Shown piece after piece: positions 1-11,171 of a stretch of 64,000 nt of DNA (the first letter of the stretch is position 1; every line of letters starts with the position of its first letter). Origin of the DNA: Paracyclopina nana (lineage: Eukaryota > Arthropoda > Copepoda > Cyclopoida > Cyclopettidae); the NCBI GenBank assembly GCA_019096065.1, contig JAGUCH010000003.1:9300001-9364000 (forward strand), in the 5' to 3' direction. A model generated the notes under the pieces. That model made no database searches. It was given only the letters and a program-made list of their open reading frames with translations, and was not told the origin of the DNA. Made by a program: the position numbers and the translations under genes.

Positions 1-3000
1 ACTTCTCGCATCTCAGAAATGGGCGGCTTCATTTTTAAGGTAATTTCACGACGACGCGGTTCTGTGCAAGTGAACATTTGTTTTTCAGCTGAAACTGACG
101 GAAGTGGACTCAATCGAGTTGCTGGATAAACGAGGCTATTTGACAGTTTGCATCAGCCTGGTAAAGGATGGAAAGATCTATTTGCGCAGACCAGAAGGAA
201 TTCGCGAGTGGTTCGCGGCCCTGCAGGTACTTACAGCACCTGTAATAATCCTAATAGCTCTGGACTTGCCCTGGCTTTAGGGCAATTAACCACAGCACAG
301 TGACCCGCTCCATTCTTTGATAAGTATCTGTGACCGATTTGCATTTCGGAAATGTAATTTACATGCTCCTACTTATGTCCTGTTCATGTACGCCCCAAAC
401 TCCTTAGGAAAATGCACGATAAACACCTCAAGGAAAGGAGAAAAATTGTCTTGTGACAAGCGCCAGCTAATGCTAAAAAATCAGATCGACTATAAGCCAA
501 CTTGAAAGTAAACAAATCTAATTTTGGCTATTTTAAAAGTGTTCCACATTTTAGTCCTTTTGAGCAAAATCAATTGTTAAATGTCATCTTTTATCAAAGA
601 AACGTGATGAAAGATAGTTTGTACAGAAATATGCTGAAAACCATCAGACAAAATAGCAAAAATTGCCATTAAAAACGCTGCTCGGTCCCAAGCTGAACTC
701 GTAGAGTGGCAGTCAGCAACAGATTCACTTTTCCTAATGACAATTTTTTCCATACCTTAAGGCATTCTTAATACATGAGCAAGGCATTATAGGGGGTCAA
801 TTCTCATCAAAAGCACATTTTCATTATTTCAATGCGGCCACAACGCCCTTTTTCTTGTTAACAGGCTCTTTTTTCAATGACTATGCTGGGCTAATTGCAT
901 ATGGGTCCTGAATCACTTTTTGGAAGCTAATATCATATTCAATTTCCAGGTCAACATTTATGAATGCAAGAAAAGGAGGAAATTCTGGGTGAAGAGACAA
1001 GTGACGGATTCAGACAACATTGAACAGTGGCTGCTGGCTAGACAAAAAATATCAGGTAATAGTTCGAAAACAGTTGGAAAAATTCACTCATTTGGGCGTC
1101 ATGATCAATCAAACCATGCCATGACTATTCAAAGCTGTGTGTGGTCTACTCAAGATTTGATGGTCAAAGTCATGGCCTTGACATCTGAATTGCAATTGTG
1201 AAATCTTAATTAAGAAATTGATTTTCTGCTGAAGGTAAACTCGTGCTTTGATTGTCTTTTCAAAGTACTGCCATTTTCGCGGCCAATTTTGCGGGATGGC
1301 CGCAAAATGTGTTTACACAATCATTTGACATGACAATTTTGATCATCTTGTTTTTAGCCTGCTTACATAATGTGGCGAGCAATTTTGGTGCTCCTCAAGG
1401 CCAAATTAGAGCCTAGAAATTGATTGTGGTTTCAGACATAATTCCAAGCCCTCATGAGAACCTTGATTGGAGTATCACATGCACTTTTTGCCAATTTTCA
1501 AGCTACCTGCTACAGCCATACAGCTTTGTTCTCAGCTTTTTGCTCATCAAAACAAACTCCTCAAGAGTGGGGCGTCGAAAAAGGGCCAATTTAAAGCTAT
1601 AAACGCCACGCAGCGTGACCGACAGTATCGGGGCTCCGTTTTTACCGCATCATGTGGCCTTCAAAGGCTTTTATGAATGGCAGGCTCTTTTTTAAAAGAG
1701 AGGGAGAGAGTGACATCACTTAATCTAACAAGGCAGTTATATTAACAAAGCGCTTGCTCAGCTCAAGAAGAAAAGAAAATCGGGCTCGTGAGCTTCACAT
1801 AGCCGTTCAGGCACACTGGGAATAATGCCACGCAATAATAACAATCATTTTGCATAGCCATAACAGACTTGGAATTTCAATGGACTTCAAATGTCACCAC
1901 CACTTCTTTAAGATGACGTCAAAAGAATTCTCAGGGTTTTTCAGCTTTCCTCAGTCAAAGCGAAAACTTGATAGTATACCTCAGTTGTCACTCAATTTGT
2001 GCCATCAAGAATCTTTGATGGTGCTGCATTAATGAGCGAGGGGGCAAAAGATTACTTTGCCCCGCTGTGCAATTGTGGCTTTTGCGACCTCGTAAAAAAA
2101 GTGGTATCAATTCAATTCATTTATAGCGGTAAGTTCAAAGCTCAAATGCGGTGGGTAACTGTTTGCTTTTAACCGAAGACGATGTGATGGCGATGATGAT
2201 GGACTTGGGTTTGGCAAGGTCTTGGTTTCATTCCGGGAAAAACGCAAATTGGTTCACTTCCCCTCACTTCCTATTGCGGACTTGCATCCTTCAAACCGTA
2301 TATACAAAAAACAGCATCATACCGCACCAAACCGCACCGAATAGCACCATACCGCACCATACTAAAAACCGCACCATAACAAAAAGAGTAATAAAAAAAT
2401 TCAACTAAATAACAAAATTTCAAATCGCAGATATTAAAATAAAAATAAACCAAGCCAAAAACAGGGCTACCGCACCGAACCGCACTCATAGTAGTAAAAC
2501 AAGGCTATGATGTAAAAATTACTTTGAGGCATCTCATGGTCCAAAACCTGACTGGACCTCATGAGTTAGGTCCCAGAGAGTCCAAAACCAGTCCTAACTC
2601 AAAAACTTTACAACACGGTGCGGTACGCTAGAGGCCAAAAACGCGGCTGCTACCGCAACCATAGTAGTAAAACAAGGCTATGATTTAAAAATTACTTTGA
2701 GGCATCTCATGGTCCAAAACCTGACTGGACCTCATGAGTTAGGTCCCAGAGAGTCCAAAACCAGTCCTAACTCAAAAACTTTACTACACGGTGCGGTACG
2801 CTAGAGGTAAAAAATAGGGCTACCGCACCGAACCGCACCCATAGTAGTAAAACAAGGCTTTTGGGTAAAAATTACTTTGAGACATCTGATGGTCAAAAAC
2901 CTGACTGGACCTCATGAGTTAGGTCCCAGAGAGTCCAAAACCAGTCCTAACTCAAAAACTTTACTACACGGTGCGGTACGCTAGAGGCCAAAAACGCGGC

Positions 3001-6000
3001 TGCTACCGCAACCGTAGTAGTAAAACAAGGCTATGATGTAAAAATTACTTTGAGGCATCTCATGGTCCAAAACCTGACTGGACCTCATGAGTTAGGTCCC
3101 AGAGAGTCCAAAACCAGTCCTAACTCAAAAACTTTACTACACGGTGCGGTACGCTAGAGGTAAAAAATAGGGCTACCGCACCGAACCGCACCCATAGTAG
3201 TAAAACAAGGCTTTTGGGTAAAAATTACTTTGAGACATCTGATGGTCAAAAACCTGACTGGACCTCATGAGTTAGGTCCCAGAGAGTCCAAAACCAGTCC
3301 TAACTCAAAAACTTTACTACGGTGCATTGCTCTGAGGCCAAAAAGCAGCGGCTGCTACCGCAACCGTAGTAGTAAAACAAGGCTATGATGTAAAAATTAC
3401 TTTGAGGCATCTCATGGTCCAAAACCTGACTGGACCTCATGAGTTAGGTCCCAGAGAGTCCAAAACCAGCCCTAACTCAAAAACTTTACTACACGGTGCG
3501 GTACGCTAGAGGCCAAAAACGCGGCTACCGCACCCATAGTAGTAAAACAAGGCTATGATGCAAAAATTGCTTTGAGGCATCTCATGGCCCAAAAGCTGAT
3601 TGGACCTCATGAGTTAGGTCCCAGAGAGTCTAAAAGCAGCCCTAACTCAAAAACTTTACTACACGGTGCGGTACGCTAGAGGTCAAAAACAGGGCTACCG
3701 CACCGAACCGCATCCATAGTAGTAAAACAAGGCTTTTGGGTAAAATTTACTTTGAGACATCTGATGGTCCAAAACCTGACTGGACCTTATGAGTTAGGTC
3801 CCAGAGAGTCCAAAACCAGTCCTAACTCAAAAACTTTACTACACGGTGCGGTACGCTAGAGGCCAAAAACGCGGCTACCGCACCCATAGTAGTAAAACAA
3901 GGCTATGATGCAAAAATTGCTTTGAGGCATCTCATGGCCCAAAAGCTGATTTGACCTCATGAGTTAGGTCCCAGAGAGTCCAAAATCAGCCCTAACTCAA
4001 AAACTTTACTACACGGTGCGGTACGCTATAGGCCATAAACACGGCTACCGCACCCATAGTAGTAAAACAAGGCTATGATGCAAAAATTGCTTTGAGGCAT
4101 CTCATTGCCCAAAAGCTGATTGGACCTCATGAGTTAGGTCCCAGAGAGTCCAAAAGCAGCCCTAACTCAAAAACTTTACTACACGGTGCGGTACGCTAGA
4201 GGCCAAAAACGCGGCTACCGCACCCATAGTTGTAAAACAAGGCTATGATTCAAAAATTGCTTTGAGGCATCTCATGGCCCAAAAGCTGATTGGACCTCGT
4301 GAGTTAGGTCCCAGAGAGTCCAAAAGCAGCCCTAACTCAAAAACTTTACTACACGGTGCGGTACGCTAGAGGTCAAAAACAGGGCTACCGCACAGAACTG
4401 CACACATAGTAGTAAAACAAGGCTTTTGGGTAAAAATTACTTTGAGACATCTGATGGTCCAAAACCTGATTGGACCTCATAAGTTTGGTCCCAGAGAGTC
4501 CAAAACTAGTCCTAACTCAAAAACTTTACTACACCGTGCGGTACGCTAGAGGCCAAAAACGCGGCTACCGCACCCATAGTAGTAAAACAAGGCTATGATG
4601 CAAAAATTGCTTTGAGGCATCTCATGGCCCAAAAGCTGATTGGACCTCATGAGTTAGGTCCCAGAGAGTCCAAAATCAGCCCTAACTCAAAAACTTTACT
4701 ACACGGTGCGGTACGCTAGAGGCCATAAACACGGCTACCGCACCCATAGTAGTAAAACAAGGCTATGATGCAAAAATTGCTTTGAGGCATCTCATGGCCC
4801 AAAAGCTGATTGGACCTCATGAGTTAGGTCCCAGAGAGTCCAAAAGCAGCCCTAACTCAAAAACTTTACTACACGGTGCGGTACGCTAGAGGCCAAAAAT
4901 GCGGCTACCGCACCCATAGTTGTAAAACAAGGCTATGATTCAAAAATTGCTTTGAGGCATCTCATGGCCCAAAAGCTGATTGGACCTCATGAGTTAGGTC
5001 CCAGAGAGTCCAAAAGCAGCCCTAACTCAAAAACTTTACTACACGGTGCGGTATGCTAGAGGCCAAAAACGCGGCTTTCGGTGCAGTAGCACTTCACTGT
5101 GTAGTAAAGTTTTTGAGTTAGGACTGGTTCTGGACTCTCTGGGACCTAACTCATGAGGTCCAATCAGCTTTTTGGCCATGAGATGCCTCAAAGTAATTTT
5201 CACATTGTAGCCTTGTTTTACTACTATGGATGCGGTAGCAGCCGCGTTTTTGGCCTCTAGCGTACCGCACCGTGTAGTAAAGTTTTTGAGTTAGGACTGG
5301 TTTTGGACTCTCTGGGACCTAACTCATGAGGTCCAGTCAGGTTTTGGACCATCAGATGTCTCAAAGTAATTTTCACATTGTAGCCTTGTTTTACTACTAT
5401 GGATGCGTTAGCAGCCGCGTTTTTGGCCTCTAGCGTACCGCACCGTTTAGTAAAGTTTTTGAGTTAGGACTAGTTTTGGACTCTCTGGGACCTAACTCAT
5501 GAGGTCCAGTGAGGTTTTGGACCATCAGATGTCTCAAAGTAATTTTCACATTGTAGCCTTGTTTTACTACTATGGATGCGGTAGCCGCGTTTTTGGCCTC
5601 TAGCGTACCGCACCGTGTAGTAAAGTTTTTGAGTTAGGACTGGTTTTGGACTCTCTGGGACCTAACTCATGAGGTCCAGTCAGGTTTTGGACCATGAGAT
5701 GCCTCAAAGTAATTTTTACATCATAGCCTTGTTTTACTACTATGGGTGCGGTAGCAGCCGCGTTTTTGGCCTCTAGCGTACCGCACCATGTAGTAAAGTT
5801 TTTGAGTTAGGACTGGTTTTGGACTCTCTGGGACCTAACTCATGAGGTCCAGTCAGGTTTTGGACCATCAGATGTCTCAAAGTAATTTTCACATTTTATT
5901 CTGGTTTTACTACTATGGATGCGGTAGCAGCCGCGTTTTTGGCCTCTAGCGTACCGCACCGTGTAGTAAAGTTTTTGAGTTAGGACTGGTTTTGGACTCT

Positions 6001-9000
6001 CTGGGACCTAACTCATGAGGTCCAGTCAGGTTTTGGACCATGAGATGCCTCAAAGTAATTTTTTCATTGTAGCCTTGTTATACTACTATGGGTGCGGTAG
6101 CAGCCGCGTTTTTGGCCTCTAGCGTACCGCACCGTGGTAATAAAGTTTTTGAGTTAGGACTGGTTTTTTGACTCTCTGGGACCTAACTCATGAGGTCAAG
6201 TCAGGTTTTGGACCATGAGATGCCTCAAGTATTTTACATCATAGCCTTGTTTTACTACTATGGGTGCGGTAGCAGCACGTTTTTGCCTCCTAGCGTACCG
6301 CACCGTGTAAAAGTTTTTGAGTTAGGACTGGTTTTGGACTCTCTGGGACCTAACTCATAAGGTCCAGTTAGGTTTTGGACCATGAAATGCCTCAAAGTAA
6401 TTTTTACATCATAGCCTTGTTATACTACTATGGTGCAAGTAACATTCGCGTTTTGGCCTCTAGCGTACCGCACCGTGTAGTAAAGTTTTTGAGTTAGGAC
6501 TGGTTTTGGACTCTCTGGGACCTAACTCATGAGGTCCAGTCAGGTTTTGGACCATGAGATGCCTCAAAGTAATTTTCACATTTTATTCTGGTTTTACTAC
6601 TATGGATGCGGTAGCAGCCGCGTTTTTGGCCTCTAGCGTACCGCACCGTGTAGTAAATTTTTTGAGTTAGGACTGGTTTTGGACTCTCTGGGACCTAACT
6701 CATGAGGTCCAGTCAGGTTTTGGACCATGAGATGCCTCAAAGTAATTTTTTCATTGTAGCCTTGTTATACTACTATGGGTGCGGTAGCAGCCGCATTTTT
6801 GGCCTCTAGCGTAGTTAGGACTGGTTTTGGACTCTCTCGGACCTAACTCATGAGGTCCAGTCAGGTTTTGGACCATCAGATGTCTCAAAGTAATTTTCAC
6901 ATTTTATTCTGGTTTTACTACTATGGATGCGGTAGCAGCCGCGTTTTTGGCCTCTAGCGTACCGTACCGTGTAGTAAAGTTTTTGAGTTAGGACTGGTTT
7001 TGGACTCTCTGGGACCTAACTCATGAGGTCCAGTCAGGTTTTGGACCATGAGATGCCTCAAAGTAATTTTTTCATTGTAGCCTTGTTATACTACTATGGG
7101 TGCGGTAGCAGCCGCGTTTTTGGCCTCTAGCGTACCGCACCGTGTAGTAAAGTTTTTGAATTAGGACTGGTTTTGGACTCTCTGGGACCTAACTCATGAG
7201 GTCCAGTCAGGTTTTGGACCATGAGATGCCTCAAAGTAATTTTTACATCATAGCCTTGTTTTACTACTATGGGTGTGGTAGCAGCCGCGTTTTTGGCCTC
7301 TAGCGTACCGTACCGTGTAGTAAAGTTTTTGAGTTAGGACTGGTTTTGGACTCTCTGGGACCTAACTCATGAGGTCCAGTCAGGTTTTGGACCATGAGAT
7401 GCCTCAAAGTAATTTTTTCATTGTAGCCTTGTTATACTACTATGGGTGCGGTAGCAGCCGCGTTTTTGGCCTCTAGCGTACCGCACCGTGTAGTAAAGTT
7501 TTTGAGTTAGGACTGCTTTTGGACTCTCTGGGACCTAACTCATGAGGTCCAGTCAGGTTTTGGACCATGAGATGCCTCAAAGTAATTTTTACATCATAGC
7601 CTTGTTTTACTACTATGGGTGCGGTAGCAGCCGCGTTTTTGGCCTCTAGCGTACCGCACCGTGTAGTAATGTTTTTGAGTTAGGGCTGGTTTTGGACTCT
7701 CTGGGACCTAACTCATGAGGTCCAGTCAGGTTTTGGACCATGAGATGCCTCAAAGTAATTTTCATATCATAGCCTTGTTCTACTTCTATGGGTGCGGTAG
7801 CCGCGTTTTTGGCCTCTGTTTTACTTCTATTGTTGCCATTCAGTTTTATAAGCATTAAGCTTCAGTTTATTTTTAATTTTTTTTTTGGGTGCGGTTTTTA
7901 GTATGGTGCGGTTTGGTGCGGTTTGGTGCGGTTTGGTGCGGTTTGGTGTGGTTTGGTGCGGTTTGGTGCGGAATAATGCTTTAGGGTGCGGTTTTTAGTA
8001 TGTACCCCTTCAAACTGTAATACTTTTTTTTGGCTTCGCGTTCATTAGCTGCTCGTCTTCTAACTGCCATTATGGCTGTAAATGAAGTCAAATGGAGGGA
8101 AAATGCTTTTCTCCTTCATTGAAAACAGTCCAAAGCTTGCTTCATTATGTAGCATTTGCCATGAGTTATTACCAGCCAAAAAATAACTATACAGTTGACA
8201 TGCATTCCAAATTAGTGCTACGTTTGGAAAATCATTATTTCCTTGAGCTGGTTTGCTGTAATAACGGAAATTGGGGGTGGAGCATAACGAATTTTGTGGC
8301 TTCTACTTACTCCTTAATTCTGTTAGTGCCAAGGACAAAACTAATGTGCATCATCATCACTTTTTGGCCAATTTTTTCCACTCAGCCCCAAAGCGTCTCC
8401 TTGGAAAACTAGCATTTGCTTAGAATATGGATCATCTAGAGTGTCAAATGGAGCAGTGCATTTTGACAGTGACCCACATCCATGATGGTGTACCCATCAA
8501 ATTTCCTGTGGCTTTGCTGCCAGGGAAACCAATGGCTGCTCTTCTCCTGCAATGATGATGTCCCGAAACAGATCAAATTCATGGCCATGGAAATGAAATT
8601 TTCGTGGTTCAATTTGAGCCATGTCTGGCTGCCATCATCAAAAATTTACCTTGAATTTCTGAGGTGTGCAACTTAGGTAGTGGGGGACATTTTCGAAAAA
8701 TGTGTAGGTTTTCGCTGACAGCTAGCTTGCTTTAAAATAAGAGCACCCTTTTTTGATAGGCCATCCAACTTCAAACTTACTTTAATCTCAGCGTGAAGGT
8801 AAAAATGGCAGTAAAACTTTTGGCTAATTACCGAAGAATTCGAGATGACTTTTTGCATAGATAATCCTTGGTGTGTTTGAAATTCTTGGCCTTTTGCAAA
8901 TCGGTATGGGAAAAATGCTAGCATTTTCCCATTCTTCCGTTTGTTAGTGCAGAAAAACGTTGGTGTTTTAATTAGCAAGGTAAAAATTAGTCGACTGACC

Positions 9001-11126
9001 TTGAAGGCTTGAAAGGGACGACGATCATGTTAAGACGTTACCCAATTATGGACTTTTCGTGCGATTCTGAATGGCTACCATAGCTCAAAAATGTATTTAC
9101 AAGCATTTCTTGAACTTCCTTGTCTAGACACTTTCGATTCATATGAGGAAAACAATCATTCTTGCAACACTTTTCCGTCTAAAGCGTTATTCAAAGGAGA
9201 TCAAATCATAAGCGCGCCTTGTCCTTTTTCGCTAATGCCCACCTTTCATTATCTTAACAGGCATGCAATATTGCTCTAGTGGTTCTAGTCCCAACATTTT
9301 GGATTCCTCAGAAGTCAACAATCATGCTAATGAGGAAGTGACAAGTTCAGACAAAAAGTCACATGGAAATAGGCCACCCAATGGTGCCAGTAATGGTGCC
9401 ACTGTGGTATCCAGAAGTGCTATGGTTAAAGCAGCTGTGGAGGCTGAAGAAAAGTCCAAACCTGTGAAAAATGTCTGCTTGGTGGACATCCCACAAATTT
9501 TCCCATTGCCCACCTCAATGACTACAACGAGGGCCATCATTGAATCCTCTTCTTCTAACTCATCTGGGGAATCCACCACCATTCATCAGCAGCAACCAAG
9601 AGCCATCAACAGATTGAATTGTAATACGCTTTTTAATGAGAAGGCGATTTCTCACTCAGACTTTTACTTTTTTATCATTTCAGTGGTCAATGAATTGATT
9701 CTCAAAGAGAAATCTGAGCATGTTCCAAGCATTGAGGAAGATGGGGCCTTGTCATCTGCCAGCTCAACTTTGGCAGACAGTTCCACCACAGACAAATCTT
9801 GCCAAAACGAGATTGGTGAGACAAACAAGAAGAACAGGGTGGACGATTCGAGCAACGATTCAGGGCACAATTCAATGAATACCAGTAAGGCTCCTCCTTA
9901 TAAGTCGTCCCATACTCCCAAAAGTGTGATTAACATCGAAATGCTCCGATTTCAGGAAGTCGAGCTGGCCAAATGCCCATATTTGTTACGTTTTGTTGCA
10001 GAACGTTATATCGATTGGGGTGGGGATTAAGTGATACAAAAAAGCTTTTAATCTTCACCAGAAGACCACTTTATAATGGCCGAAATTAACCTTGCAGCCA
10101 AGAATGAAGCTATTCAGAAGACAACTAATGATATGGGCAGGGCTTGAACCCTTTGCATTAGCTGCCCTTTTGGCGTAGTTTTGACCAGACAATTATTGAT
10201 ATTTTGAAGGGGCCCAAGGCAAAGGCTTGATGCCCGGGTACCGCCTCCATTCATGAACGAGTCAAAGCTTTACTTTTTCACAACCGTGTAACAATACGGT
10301 TTACCAGCTATTTGCAATGGCTGTCAAGAAATGTGCTTTACCCTTGAAGCAAATTTTGATGTAGCTCAGAAAACATTACTTTAGAAGTGAAATCTGCTAA
10401 CTAGCATTATGGTTAATCTATCATCAGTCTTGTTGGACAAGAAACTCTTGGCATGGATGCATTTCACGTGGGTGTTTTTGTCCCTATTTCTAAATTCTCT
10501 GCTCTGAATTCTGGCAGAAAAGCACATTGCCACAATTTCAACAATGCCTATAAAAATAGAATATTCCTCCGCGACTTGGTCATAAGCTCTACTCATTTCC
10601 TACTTACACTTGTACAAAGTGAAAAACTCATGAACTACAGGAAAATAATTTCTCAATCCTTTCGAACTAAGCAAAACGAATTCGTGTTGCAATATCAAGA
10701 CCCTCATTAGAGATTAGTTCCATGACCATTAATTTTGCTGACTGATGAGTTGACGGCCTTTCTATTTGACATTGATCATATTATTATAGAGATTGTATTT
10801 GATGAAAAGAACATTACCTTGCAGACTCTTCTGATTCTCAATCAGATGGAACTAATTCGTGCGGTGAAGATAAACCAAGCAATGGTGTCATCAAGCCTGG
10901 AAGCAACACCATAAAAATCACTAACAATGGGCACAGCATGAAAATCCTCGTCGAAGGTGCTGGAAGCTATGGGCTGCAGAAGCTTGGCAAAACCGTCGAT
11001 GCTGACAAAATTCTGAGCAATGACAATATCAAAAATAGCAATAGGCCTACTTTGATGCCTAGGCCTTCTTCTGCCTTGACAGCTGCTTCAATCATGAGAT
11101 ACCGCGGAAGACATGAAGCTTGCTAA
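1..11126 (+). CDS. PH-domain protein, 3' part (gene starts before the window)
   Basis: Exons read as ..1-39, 89-226, 950-1055, 9261-9620, 9684-9884 and 10825-11126. All junctions are GT-AG and phases agree, ending in TAA. The first exons encode the second half of a pleckstrin-homology-like domain: beta-strand blocks (KLTEVDSIELLDKRGYLTV) and a closing helix with the invariant-type Trp (IREWFAALQ). A basic segment (CKKRRKFWVKRQ) follows. The rest (from 9261) is low-complexity and rich in Ser, Asn and Thr, with no domain I recognise. The 63-bp intron at 9621-9683 is a multiple of three and open, so it could be retained. If the 9884 donor is skipped, an alternative end gives a stop at 10030. PH domains bind phosphoinositides or proteins at membranes; the family of this one is not identified. 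A poly(A) signal lies at 11135-11140. It is convergent with the P450, with stops about 45 bp apart. Confidence 0.6.
227..949 (+). other. Intron of the PH-domain gene
   Basis: AT-rich intron between two in-frame PH exons. The short ORF at 317-505 has no coding character I can support. I see no repeat or RNA gene. Confidence 0.5.
2491..5076 (+). repeat. Left-arm tandem array, ~173-bp unit, about 15 copies
   Basis: The marker GTAGTAAAAC recurs at 2491, 2663, 2843, 3017, 3197, 3368, 3538, 3718, 3888, 4058, (4228), 4408, 4578, 4748 and (4918), a spacing of 170-180. Each unit carries the near-palindromic block GGACCTCATGAGTTAGGTCC and ends in a GGTGCGGTACGCTAGAGG segment. Two sub-types alternate, one with GGCTATGAT and one with GGCTTTTGGG after the marker, so copies are not equally homogenised. 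Confidence 0.9.
5097..7830 (-). repeat. Right-arm tandem array, same unit inverted, about 16 copies
   Basis: The complementary marker GTTTTACTAC (or GTTATACTAC) recurs every ~172 bp from 5215 to about 7779. One unit near 6800 is shortened by loss of the CCGCACC block. The last unit degenerates (GTTCTACTTC) before an AT-rich spacer leading to the terminal decamers. Confidence 0.9.
7903..7971 (+). repeat. Terminal decamer array (TTTGGTGCGG), about 7 copies
   Basis: A perfect to near-perfect 10-bp tandem repeat near the right end of the foldback element. The left end (2320-2370) holds the complementary, more diverged ACCGCACC-containing copies. Outer decamer repeats are also a known feature of Drosophila FB termini. 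Confidence 0.85.
9885..10824 (+). other. Last intron of the PH-domain gene
   Basis: The phase-1 donor A|GTAAGG at 9884 joins the acceptor CTTGCAG before 10825 and keeps the frame open to TAA at 11124-11126. I see no gene or repeat in it. Confidence 0.5.
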
Positions 11127-11134
11127 TGTGAATC

Positions 11135-11140
11135 AATAAA
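11135..11140 (+). promoter_or_regulatory. Poly(A) signal of the PH-domain gene
   Basis: AATAAA lies 9 nt after the stop. The 3' UTR must therefore be very short or run into the convergent P450 gene. Confidence 0.6.
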
Positions 11141-11171
11141 AACTTGTCAAACATAATTTGAAAATAATACT

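Larger units (their letters stand above)
2297..8006. mobile_element. Foldback (FB-like) transposon, non-autonomous
   Basis: Two long inverted arms meet at about 5080-5096, with only a few tens of bases between them. From outside in, each arm has an imperfect terminal inverted repeat (17 of 22 positions match between 2297-2318 and the complement of 7985-8006), short GGTGCGG-containing decamers, an AT-rich spacer, then 15-16 tandem copies of a ~173-bp unit. A perfect 9-bp direct repeat, CCTTCAAAC, flanks it at 2288-2296 and 8007-8015. Long modular inverted repeats with 9-bp target duplications are typical of Drosophila FB elements and of some Mutator-like elements. No transposase ORF is present, so mobilisation would need a partner in trans. 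The small ORFs inside are repeat artefacts. Confidence 0.75.
1056..9260 (+). other. 8.2 kb intron of the PH-domain gene hosting a foldback element
   Basis: The donor GGTAATAG follows the phase-1 exon ending at 1055; the acceptor TTAACAG precedes 9261. About 5.7 kb of it is the inverted-repeat element at 2297-8006. The remaining flanks (1056-2287 and 8016-9260) are AT-rich. Their scattered 60-100 codon ORFs show no recognisable protein. Confidence 0.55.

Noticed and set aside
7646-7855. ORFs across the ~173-bp repeat arrays
   Set aside because: They follow the repeat unit, start at non-ATG or incidental codons, and differ between copies. They are not genes.
2297-8006. CRISPR-like or centromeric array
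   Set aside because: The unit is ~173 bp with no regular spacers, the arrays are opposed with terminal inverted repeats and a target duplication, and the sequence is eukaryotic.
8092-8978. Extra exons of the PH-domain gene in the long intron
   Set aside because: No ORF here joins the phase-1 donor at 1055 and the acceptor before 9261 better than the direct splice, and none resembles protein.
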